Source of the DNA: Desulfobacterales bacterium
Lineage (GTDB): Bacteria; Desulfobacterota; Desulfobacteria; Desulfobacterales; UBA5852
DNA length: 12,653 nt
Direction: 5' to 3'
NCBI GenBank assembly: GCA_016735415.1
Contig: JAERRP010000916.1
Location: 1-12,653, forward strand
This document shows, piece after piece, positions 1-6,540 of the stretch (position 1 is the first letter of the stretch; the number at the start of each line of letters is the position of its first letter). Both the position numbers and the translations under genes were made by a program. The notes under the pieces are model-generated. The model saw only the letters and a program-made list of their open reading frames with translations. It had not been told where the DNA came from and searched no databases.

Positions 1-1887
1 GCAGGTAATGCATCGCTCTTCCGTGCGTCTGAAATCGGTGGCCACCGGATGATCAAAATCAAAGTAACCCATCTGAAGGGCGTCGATTTTCATCTGATCC
101 CGGCAGACGCGAATACAATCCCCGCAGCGGCGGCAGATATCACATCGCAGGCACCGGAGCGCCTCTTCGCGGGCCTGGTTTTCCGAGTACCCGAGCTCGG
201 CCTGCTGAAAAGTTGTTCGGCGCCGGTCGATATTCAGCAACGGCATTTCCGGTTTTTTAAGGGACATCTTCGTGGCAGCGGACACTTCAAACCAGGCCGT
301 TCGATCGCGGCGCACCGGGACGGGCGGCATCGTCGGCTGGGGGATACCGGACAGGTAGCGATCGATGGCGTCAGCGGCCTTTTTGCCACCGCCGATGGCT
401 TCAATCACGGTGGCCGGTCCCAGTACGGCGTCGCCGGCGGCGAAGACGCCTTCGATGGAGGTTTCCATGGTCACCCGGTTGATATCGATCGTATCGCGCC
501 GGGTTAAGCGGAGGTCCGCCATCAAGTCCAGCCCGGCGAAATCCACCCGCTGGCCGACAGCGGGGATGACCGAGTCCACTTCCATATGATAATCGCTGCC
601 CTCCACCGGGACGGGACGTTGTCGGCCGCTGGCGTCGGCAACGCCCAGCTTGGCTCTCAGGCAATGCAGTGAGGTGACCGATCCATCCTGGCCTTTGACA
701 CCGACGGGAATGGTTAAAAAGGAAAAGTGAACCCCCTCTTCTTCGGCCTGTTCCACTTCTTCCTCGTCCGCAGGCATTTCCGAGCGGGTTCTCCGATATA
801 CGACCGTAACCTCATCGGATCCCAAACGGACGCAGGTCCGGGCGGCGTCGATGGCCACATTTCCGCCGCCGATGATGGCGACTTTCTTTCCGGGCATGTG
901 TCGTTCGCCCAGGGCGACCTTCCGGAGCAGTTCGATCGCATCGATGACCGCGGGGAAATCTGCCTCGCCCGGGATTCTCAATTGAAAAGCTTTATGCGCG
1001 CCGATGCCGATCAGGAATGCTTCAAACCCTTCCTTGTTCAGCTGCTCAAAGGTAACATCTTTCCCGAAGCGCGTGTTGAAGATAAATTCCACGCCGAGAT
1101 CTTCGATCATGGCCACTTCGCGGTCGATAATTTCCCTCGGAAGCCGGTAGCGCGGAATTCCCACGATCATCATACCCCCGGCAATCGGCAAGGCCTCGAT
1201 GACCCGAACCGCATAGCCCTTAAGCGCCAGATAATAGGCCGCACTGAGTCCGGCGGGGCCCGCCCCGATAACGCAGACTTTCTGATTTTTGGCCGCGGCC
1301 TTGGGGGGGTTTTTATATTTCCTTTCTGAAAGGGCTCTTTCGGCGGCAAAGGCCTTGAGGAACTTGATCGATACCGGTGTGTCGATGCGACCCCGGACAC
1401 ACATGAATTCGCATGGCCGCGTGCAGATCAGCCCGCATATCCAGGGGAAGGGATTATCCTGCCGAATGATATTGATGGCTTCGGCATCTCTTCCCAGTCC
1501 GATCAGGGAAACGTAAGTCGGGATGTCGATGCCGGCCGGGCAGGCCATCTGACACGGCGATGGGGCCAGTTTGATGCAAACCCCGGTAGTGCAGTTATGG
1601 GTATTGATATGGCTTAGGAATACCTCCCGGTGTTTGTGAACGGCGTGCTGAATGCTTTTTCCTATCTCGACCCCGTCGGTATCTGCGCCGATATCCACGA
1701 GTTCCTGAGCCAGGGACTCCAGCGCGTTCAGATGATCGGCGCCGGCGCGGCCCCAGGAGACATCGTGCAGAAGCTGGCGGATCTCCTCGGCAATGCGTCT
1801 GCTCTTCGGTTTGGCCGGACGATTGGAATGCAGGATTCCGTCCAACTGGATCAGTGCGCTGTTTACGGGACACTCGCGACCGGACAT
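1..1887 (-). CDS. GltD/NfnB-like FAD- and NAD(P)-binding iron-sulfur oxidoreductase, C-terminus cut by window edge
   Basis: The reading frame is open from the start to base 1 (629 codons, no stop), so the C-terminus lies outside the window. Of two in-frame ATGs (1893, 1887), 1887 is chosen because GAGGA (1900-1896) sits 8 bases before it. Residues 1-108 resemble a NuoF iron-sulfur domain without its cluster cysteines. Residues 112-163 form the GltD/dihydropyrimidine-dehydrogenase cysteine domain (C112, C116, C151, C155, C159, C163). An FAD Rossmann motif GAGPAG is at 208-213 and an NAD(P) motif GGGNVA at 340-345. The later YRRTRSEMP is typical of NADPH-binding GltD relatives, and the closing FAD motif is FAAGDAVLGPATVIEAI. 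A ferredoxin segment starts at C579 (C579, 582, 585, 588, 591, 595), with C626 and C629 at the edge. It starts 34 bases after the second NuoG-like gene. Likely role: pyridine nucleotide flavin module, possibly bifurcating, of the cluster's complex. The general class is sure; the electron partners are inferred. Confidence 0.9.
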   Translation of the reverse strand, partial: MSGRECPVNSALIQLDGILHSNRPAKPKSRRIAEEIRQLLHDVSWGRAGADHLNALESLAQELVDIGADTDGVEIGKSIQHAVHKHREVFLSHINTHNCTTGVCIKLAPSPCQMACPAGIDIPTYVSLIGLGRDAEAINIIRQDNPFPWICGLICTRPCEFMCVRGRIDTPVSIKFLKAFAAERALSERKYKNPPKAAAKNQKVCVIGAGPAGLSAAYYLALKGYAVRVIEALPIAGGMMIVGIPRYRLPREIIDREVAMIEDLGVEFIFNTRFGKDVTFEQLNKEGFEAFLIGIGAHKAFQLRIPGEADFPAVIDAIELLRKVALGERHMPGKKVAIIGGGNVAIDAARTCVRLGSDEVTVVYRRTRSEMPADEEEVEQAEEEGVHFSFLTIPVGVKGQDGSVTSLHCLRAKLGVADASGRQRPVPVEGSDYHMEVDSVIPAVGQRVDFAGLDLMADLRLTRRDTIDINRVTMETSIEGVFAAGDAVLGPATVIEAIGGGKKAADAIDRYLSGIPQPTMPPVPVRRDRTAWFEVSAATKMSLKKPEMPLLNIDRRRTTFQQAELGYSENQAREEALRCLRCDICRRCGDCIRVCRDQMKIDALQMGYFDFDHPVATDFRRTEERCITC

Positions 1888-1921
1888 GAGCATTTTCCTC
1901 GCTTGGTATTTACGCGAACCC

Positions 1922-2710
1922 TTACGCGTCCGACTTGCCGCCGTAGGTCTTCGGGGGGCGTCTGGCGGTCATCCGATAATTTTGTTTGGCGTACAGCTTG
2001 GCACATGTCGCGCAATGGTGGTGCTCTTCTTTTTCATCCGGATGAGATTCCTCGCGCGCCTTCACGTATTCCAGAAAACGATCGGTGGCATAGTAGCGGC
2101 CGCACATATCGCATCGTTCAAGCGCATGTTGCCCGATGATCACATCCCTGATCTCAATCGTTCTGACATTTTCGCGGTCGTTTAAACGGATGGCGCCGGT
2201 CGGACAGATATTGGCGCAGGTCCCGCATCCGATACAGGCACCGGCTTCGGAGGGGACGACATACTGTACGCCGTCTTTTCTGATCATGGCCAAAGCCTTG
2301 GCCCCGATAATGTCCGAACATACCCGTACACAAAGACGACAGCGGATACAGCCATCGGGTTTCAGCCCCGTCGTCAGTCCGAATTCCTGACCGATTCGAT
2401 GGATCGCTTCGGAATGCGGCGCGAGTTTCAGCAGATTCCCGATGGCCTCATTTCTTAACTTGTGAACCATCGCGCTCTCGGTGGTCACCGACATGGATTC
2501 CTGCACTTTTACCGCACAGGACAAGCGCGTGCGGGGCGGTTTGCTCCCATGCTTGATTTCCACCACGCAGAGTTTACACGAGGCCGCAGGGATAAGCGCC
2601 CGGTGGAAACAAAGGCTTGGAATTTTGAGGCCTTTTTCCTGCAACAGCAGGAGCAGTCGTTGGCCTTCTTCAGCCTCGTGATCTTCACCATTAATTGTTA
2701 TCTTAACCAT
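1922..2710 (-). CDS. NuoG N-terminus-like ferredoxin subunit, second of two paralogs ([2Fe-2S] + 2 [4Fe-4S])
   Basis: This 262-residue protein has no transmembrane segment or signal peptide. The N-terminal ferredoxin fold carries [2Fe-2S] ligands C34, C45, C48 and C65, in the spacing seen in NuoG and iron-only hydrogenases. The His-ligated [4Fe-4S] domain that normally follows is missing: residues 66-120 hold no cysteine. Two [4Fe-4S] motifs follow (C121/124/127/131 and C159/162/165/169). The tail adds CxxC at 200-203 and CxxC at 233-236, preceded by an EEHHH stretch, which could bind zinc or another cluster. GGGGAG lies 8 bases before the ATG. It follows its paralog after 44 bases and precedes the GltD-like gene by 34. 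Known relatives act as electron wires between flavin and catalytic subunits (NuoG, HydA, HndD, formate dehydrogenase N-termini); here that domain stands alone. The wire role is inferred. Confidence 0.9.
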   Translation of the reverse strand: MVKITINGEDHEAEEGQRLLLLLQEKGLKIPSLCFHRALIPAASCKLCVVEIKHGSKPPRTRLSCAVKVQESMSVTTESAMVHKLRNEAIGNLLKLAPHSEAIHRIGQEFGLTTGLKPDGCIRCRLCVRVCSDIIGAKALAMIRKDGVQYVVPSEAGACIGCGTCANICPTGAIRLNDRENVRTIEIRDVIIGQHALERCDMCGRYYATDRFLEYVKAREESHPDEKEEHHHCATCAKLYAKQNYRMTARRPPKTYGGKSDA

Positions 2711-2754
2711 GGCCGTGTCTCCCCGCGGTTATGCCCCCATCGATCCGGATGCCT

Positions 2755-3558
2755 TCACCAACCCCTGAAGGGCGTTTTGCCAAAGTCGGTCCTGATCGGC
2801 CGGGGCACCTCGATCTTCTTTACGCACTCGGGGCAAATGCTGTCGACAAGATTGAGGCCTTTGGGCTTGTAAGCTTTTTCATTGATGCGCTCCAGGTATT
2901 TCCTGGGCGCAAAGGGGCGACCGCATTTCTTGCAGGGTTCGAGGGTGAAGCGGGACAAGACCTGCCCCCACGTGTATATCTTTCTTTCATTGCCGCGATC
3001 CTCGATCCGAATTGCGCCCGTGGGACATACCTGGGCACAGGCGCCGCATCCGATGCAATACTCGGAAAGCCGCTCGAAATCGGTGGCAATTTTCCGTTTA
3101 TGGCCGCGGTTGACCCAACAAAGGGCATATACTCCGATTTTCTCCCGGCAGACCCGGACGCAGCGGCCGCAACGGATGCAGTCGTCCGCTTCGCCGGTGC
3201 GGAAGCGGCTGGTGACCACACCCAATTTCCCCGCCAGATCGATAAGTTCTCTGGAATAAGGCGCACGTCCGAGAAGCAGTTCCAGGAGCAATCGGCGATT
3301 TTTTTTGATTCGCTCGGTATCGGTTTCCACCACCAGGCCTTCCTTGACTTCCTGGATACAGGAAACCCGGATAGAAGGCCGGATCGAACCGCTGATATCC
3401 ACGATGCAGAGTCGGCAGCTTCCCTCGGGCTCCAAGGCTTCGTGATAGCAGAGGGTCGGAATATAAATTTCTTCCTGCCTGGCAGCTTCCAACACCGTCA
3501 TGCCGCGGGGCGCTTGGATTTCTTGTCCGTTTATCGTGAGATTGACCAGCTCCGGCAT
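2755..3558 (-). CDS. NuoG N-terminus-like ferredoxin subunit, first of two paralogs ([2Fe-2S] + 2 [4Fe-4S])
   Basis: This protein has 267 residues from ATG 3558, which has AGGTGG five bases upstream. An in-frame GTG at 3567 is possible but overlaps that Shine-Dalgarno sequence. [2Fe-2S] ligands are C37, C48, C51 and C67. As in its neighbour, no cysteines lie between 68 and 126, so the His-ligated NuoG cluster is absent. [4Fe-4S] motifs are C127/130/133/137 (with a stray C147) and C168/171/174/178. A tail with CxxC at 209-212 and CxxC at 242-245 is shared with the downstream paralog, which argues for duplication of the whole gene rather than a domain. The gene starts 9 bases past the NuoF-like stop codon, so translational coupling is likely. 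No membrane segment is seen. It probably carries electrons between the NuoF-like flavin site and another subunit. Which paralog contacts which partner cannot be told from sequence. Confidence 0.9.
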   Translation of the reverse strand: MPELVNLTINGQEIQAPRGMTVLEAARQEEIYIPTLCYHEALEPEGSCRLCIVDISGSIRPSIRVSCIQEVKEGLVVETDTERIKKNRRLLLELLLGRAPYSRELIDLAGKLGVVTSRFRTGEADDCIRCGRCVRVCREKIGVYALCWVNRGHKRKIATDFERLSEYCIGCGACAQVCPTGAIRIEDRGNERKIYTWGQVLSRFTLEPCKKCGRPFAPRKYLERINEKAYKPKGLNLVDSICPECVKKIEVPRPIRTDFGKTPFRGW

Positions 3559-3567
3559 GTTGTCCAC

Positions 3568-5349
3568 CTACCCTTTGAGAACTGCTGAAAATTTGCATTT
3601 TTCATAGCAAACGCGGCATCGGACGCACTTATCCTGGTCGATATGATGAGCGCTCTTTTTTTCACCGCTGATGGCGCCGACCGGACAATTGCGCGCACAG
3701 ACCGTGCAGCCGGTGCAAAGGGCCTCATCGATCGTAAAAGTGGTAAGGGCCTTGCACCCGCCCGCCGGGCATCGCTTCTGGTGAATATGGGTCTCGTATT
3801 CGTCACGGAAATACTGCAGGGTGGACCGGACCGGATTCGGCGCGGATTTTCCCAGCGCACAAAGGGAGGTGTCCTCAAGTACCTCTGAGAGTTCCTCTAA
3901 CAAAGTAATATGCTCCGGCGTCCCATGGCCTTCCGTGATCTCGGTCAGCAACCGAACCATCTGGGGGATACCGTCCCGACAGGGGGTGCACTGGCCGCAG
4001 CTTTCCTCCATACAGAAGGTAAGAAAGTATTTGGCCATATCCACCATGCAGGTATCCTCGTCCATAACGATCATGCCGCCGGAGCCCATCATCGAACCGG
4101 CCTCCGCAAGATGCTCATAATCAACCGGCATATCCAACAGGCTGGCCGGGATGCACCCGCCCGAGGGCCCGCCGGTTTGTACCGCCTTGAACGCTTTTTT
4201 ATTCGGAATGCCGCCGCCGATATCAAAAATGATTTCGCGCAGGGGAATCCCCATGGGGACTTCCACCAGACCGGTGTTGTTGATCTTGCCCACCAGGGAG
4301 AAAATCTTGGTGCCTTTGCTTTTTTCGGTGCCAATGCTGCGATACCATTTGGCGCCCTTTCCAATGATCAAAGGCACGTTGGCCCATGTTTCGACGTTGT
4401 TCAGACAACTGGGCTTGCCCCACAACCCGCGATCGGTGGTATGGACATATTTCGGACGCGGCTCGCCGGCTTTGTCTTCGATGGAGGTCATCAGGGCCGT
4501 GGATTCTCCGCACACAAAGGCCCCCGCGCCCAGAACGACCTTGATGTCGAATTCAAAATCGGTCCCAAAAATTTTGCTCCCCAGAAAGTTCCGCTGGCGG
4601 GCCTGGTCGAGCGCCATTCGCAAACGATTGACGGCCAGTGGATATTCAGCCCGGATATAGATGTAACCGGTCGAAGACCCCATGGCATGTGCACCGATCA
4701 TCATCCCCTCGATGATCGCATGCGCATTGCCCTCGACGATGGAGCGATCCATGAAAGCCCCCGGGTCGCCCTCGTCGGCATTGCACAGAACATACTTGGG
4801 CTTGCCGTAAGCCCGCCGGCAGCTTTCCCACTTCACGCCCGTGGGAAATCCGCCCCCCCCGCGACCCCGCAATCCGGAGTCCTTGATAATCCGGATGATC
4901 TCCTCGGGATCCAGGGCCAACGCCCGGCGGGCCGACTGGTAGCCTCCGGCCGCCAGATATTCCTCGATGGACTCGGGATCGATTCGGCCGCATTGCGCCA
5001 GCACGAGCTTCTGCTGCTTGGCATGGAAGGCCCGATAGTCGTCCTGTACCAGCCATTTTTTAACGGGCTCGCCGCCGATGATATGTTCATCAACGATCTT
5101 TTTTACTTTTTGGGGGGTAACCAGCTGGTAGGTTTCGGTCTTACCGTTGATACGGACATCCACCAGGACGTCTTTGGCACAGAAGCCCCGGCATCCCACC
5201 TTGTGCGTTCGTGCCGGGTAGGATGCCTTCAGCCCGCTTTCTGCCAGCATTTCCTGAAAAGAGGCGATGACTTTGTAACCCCCGGCCGCCACGCCGCCGG
5301 TTCCGGTGCAGATGCTGATGATGATTTCCGCGGTGTCCTTCTCATCCAT
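3568..5349 (-). CDS. NuoF-like FMN/NAD(P)H dehydrogenase subunit with C-terminal 2x[4Fe-4S] domain
   Basis: 593 residues, with the layout of HndC/HydB-type NuoF proteins. Residues 1-90 are a thioredoxin-like [2Fe-2S] domain with C14, C53 and C57, but Gly19 sits where the second cysteine of Cx4C is expected. The FMN and nucleotide region has the glycine-rich GLRGRGGGGFPTG (159-171), CNADEGDPGAF (189-199) and GAGAFVCGESTAL (274-286), where NuoF normally has GEETAL. The N3-type [4Fe-4S] cluster uses C451, C454, C457 and C497. After C527 and C532, two ferredoxin motifs follow (C545/548/551/555 and C575/578/581/585). AAGG lies 8 bases before the ATG, and the nuoE-like gene ends 24 bases upstream. 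The expected role is to oxidise or reduce NAD(P)H at FMN and pass electrons to the cluster chain in a soluble complex. Cofactor choice is uncertain because of Ser283. The family is clear. Confidence 0.95.
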   Translation of the reverse strand: MDEKDTAEIIISICTGTGGVAAGGYKVIASFQEMLAESGLKASYPARTHKVGCRGFCAKDVLVDVRINGKTETYQLVTPQKVKKIVDEHIIGGEPVKKWLVQDDYRAFHAKQQKLVLAQCGRIDPESIEEYLAAGGYQSARRALALDPEEIIRIIKDSGLRGRGGGGFPTGVKWESCRRAYGKPKYVLCNADEGDPGAFMDRSIVEGNAHAIIEGMMIGAHAMGSSTGYIYIRAEYPLAVNRLRMALDQARQRNFLGSKIFGTDFEFDIKVVLGAGAFVCGESTALMTSIEDKAGEPRPKYVHTTDRGLWGKPSCLNNVETWANVPLIIGKGAKWYRSIGTEKSKGTKIFSLVGKINNTGLVEVPMGIPLREIIFDIGGGIPNKKAFKAVQTGGPSGGCIPASLLDMPVDYEHLAEAGSMMGSGGMIVMDEDTCMVDMAKYFLTFCMEESCGQCTPCRDGIPQMVRLLTEITEGHGTPEHITLLEELSEVLEDTSLCALGKSAPNPVRSTLQYFRDEYETHIHQKRCPAGGCKALTTFTIDEALCTGCTVCARNCPVGAISGEKKSAHHIDQDKCVRCRVCYEKCKFSAVLKG

Positions 5350-5373
5350 TCTGAAGACCTTTTAGGTGGGCGG

Positions 5374-5826
5374 CTATTTATAGCCGGATAGAATTTTACT
5401 GATCTGCTTGGGCGTCACCTTGCCGTGGGTATCCTCATTTACAACAACAACCGGTGCCAGACTGCATGCGCCGATACAGCGAACTTCTTCAAGGCAAAAA
5501 GTCATATCATCCGTGCTTTCGCCCGGATTGATATGAAGCACGCGCTCCATTTCATTTATCAATATTTCAGCACCCTTGACATGGCAGGCCGTGCCGGAAC
5601 AGACACACACCTCGTGTTTGCCTTTGGGTTTCAGACTGAACCGATTGTAGAAATGGGCGATGCTGTAAATCTGGGTGATGGGGATGCCTGTCTTCTTGGA
5701 GACGTACCGCAGCTCTTCTTCGGGCAGGTAATGAAAATGATTCTGAACTTCGTGGAGAATGCCGATAAGATTGCCTTTTACTTCCGGAAAACGATCCAGG
5801 ATCGTATTTATTACCGCAACATCCAT
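5374..5826 (-). CDS. NuoE-like [2Fe-2S] thioredoxin-fold subunit
   Basis: The protein has 150 residues from ATG 5826, or 153 from an in-frame ATG at 5835. The inner start is preferred because AAGGA lies 8 bases before it, while the outer ATG overlaps that site. In 153-residue numbering, an N-terminal helical domain contains the family phrase Y57-S-I-A-H-F-Y63, followed by a thioredoxin-like fold with C79-x4-C84 and C120-x3-C124, the four [2Fe-2S] ligands of the NuoE/HndA/HydC family. The length is normal for the family. It lies 24 bases before the NuoF-like gene, the usual nuoE-nuoF order. In bifurcating hydrogenases, formate dehydrogenases and complex I this subunit packs on NuoF and carries the off-path N1a-type cluster. 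It probably does the same here. No sign of truncation. Confidence 0.93.
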   Translation of the reverse strand: MDVAVINTILDRFPEVKGNLIGILHEVQNHFHYLPEEELRYVSKKTGIPITQIYSIAHFYNRFSLKPKGKHEVCVCSGTACHVKGAEILINEMERVLHINPGESTDDMTFCLEEVRCIGACSLAPVVVVNEDTHGKVTPKQISKILSGYK

Positions 5827-5942
5827 TATTCGCATCCTTATTTAGTGCCCATCCAACCGAACGGTTTGTCTCGAGATTATCCATCCTGCTCCCGGTCTGC
5901 TGTTCATAACATCTATCGAAGCGCTCTTGATAAACCCGGAAA

Positions 5943-6464
5943 TCATTCCAGATGCGCCGCGCCCTTGGTTGATGCCATGGCGCGGGCATAACGTTCCCTT
6001 TTTACCACGGGCATTTCTTCTGTTTTCCCAAAACGGAGACAGTGGGTCAGGCAGATGGTCACACAGGCCGGTTTGAGTCCGGCGTCAATCCGGTCCATGC
6101 AATAATCGCATTTCACCACCTTGCCGATTTCTGCATTCCACTGGGGCGCGCCCCACGGGCAGGCGGAAATGCAAGTCTTGCATCCGACACACAGGTTGTG
6201 ATCCACAAAGACGATGCCGTCCTTTTCCCTGCGCTGCATGGCACCCGTGGGGCAAGCGGACACACACCAGGGGTTTTCACAGTGAAAACAAGGCATGAAA
6301 ATATACGAGGCGCGGGGTTTTCCATTGAAAAACTTGGGTCCAACCGTAATGATTTGGCAGGGTCTTGTTCCCGGCGGCAAGCCCTTGTTGCTCTTGCATA
6401 CGATCTCGCATGAATGACAGCCAATGCATTTTTGCTGGTCCTGCAACATGAAATACTTGCTCAT
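5943..6464 (-). CDS. Four-cluster [4Fe-4S] ferredoxin subunit, DmsB/PsrB/PhsB type
   Basis: 173 residues with 16 cysteines in four ferredoxin-type groups: C13/16/19/23, C59/62/67/71, C92/95/98/102, and C119/122 with C134/138. By the rule for DmsB, PsrB and FdnH, these pair to ligate four [4Fe-4S] clusters. C36 is extra. There is no Tat signal and no C-terminal membrane helix, unlike respiratory versions such as FdnH. GGAGG lies 6 bases before the start. It follows the molybdopterin subunit by 76 bases, the order seen in psrAB and phsAB, but no NrfD/PsrC membrane subunit follows. It should wire the Mo/W subunit to the NuoEF-like module. A 116-base gap separates it from the nuoE-like gene, with no clear promoter or terminator in it. 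Confidence 0.93.
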   Translation of the reverse strand: MSKYFMLQDQQKCIGCHSCEIVCKSNKGLPPGTRPCQIITVGPKFFNGKPRASYIFMPCFHCENPWCVSACPTGAMQRREKDGIVFVDHNLCVGCKTCISACPWGAPQWNAEIGKVVKCDYCMDRIDAGLKPACVTICLTHCLRFGKTEEMPVVKRERYARAMASTKGAAHLE

Positions 6465-6540
6465 TATCTCCCTCCAGATATGATTTGCGATTGACTATCC
6501 ATGGATCCTCATCCCCTGGTCAACCGCCTTCAATACTCAC

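Noticed and set aside
49..5391. Long plus-strand open frames opposite the redox genes, including 493 codons at 3910-5391 and 285 codons at 2731-3588
   Set aside because: They lie antisense to clear iron-sulfur and flavoprotein genes, their translations show no family motif, and they arise from the GC-rich codon bias of the true genes.
1922..5835. Part of a respiratory complex I (nuo) operon
   Set aside because: No membrane subunits are present, the NuoG-like proteins lack the large C-terminal domain, and the NuoF-like protein has extra ferredoxin domains typical of soluble complexes.
5842..5946. A 34-codon minus-strand frame in the gap before the nuoE-like gene, starting in an ATGA overlap with the preceding ferredoxin gene's stop
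   Set aside because: It has no Shine-Dalgarno of its own and no recognisable motif, and a frame this short is expected by chance. The overlap alone is not enough to call a gene.
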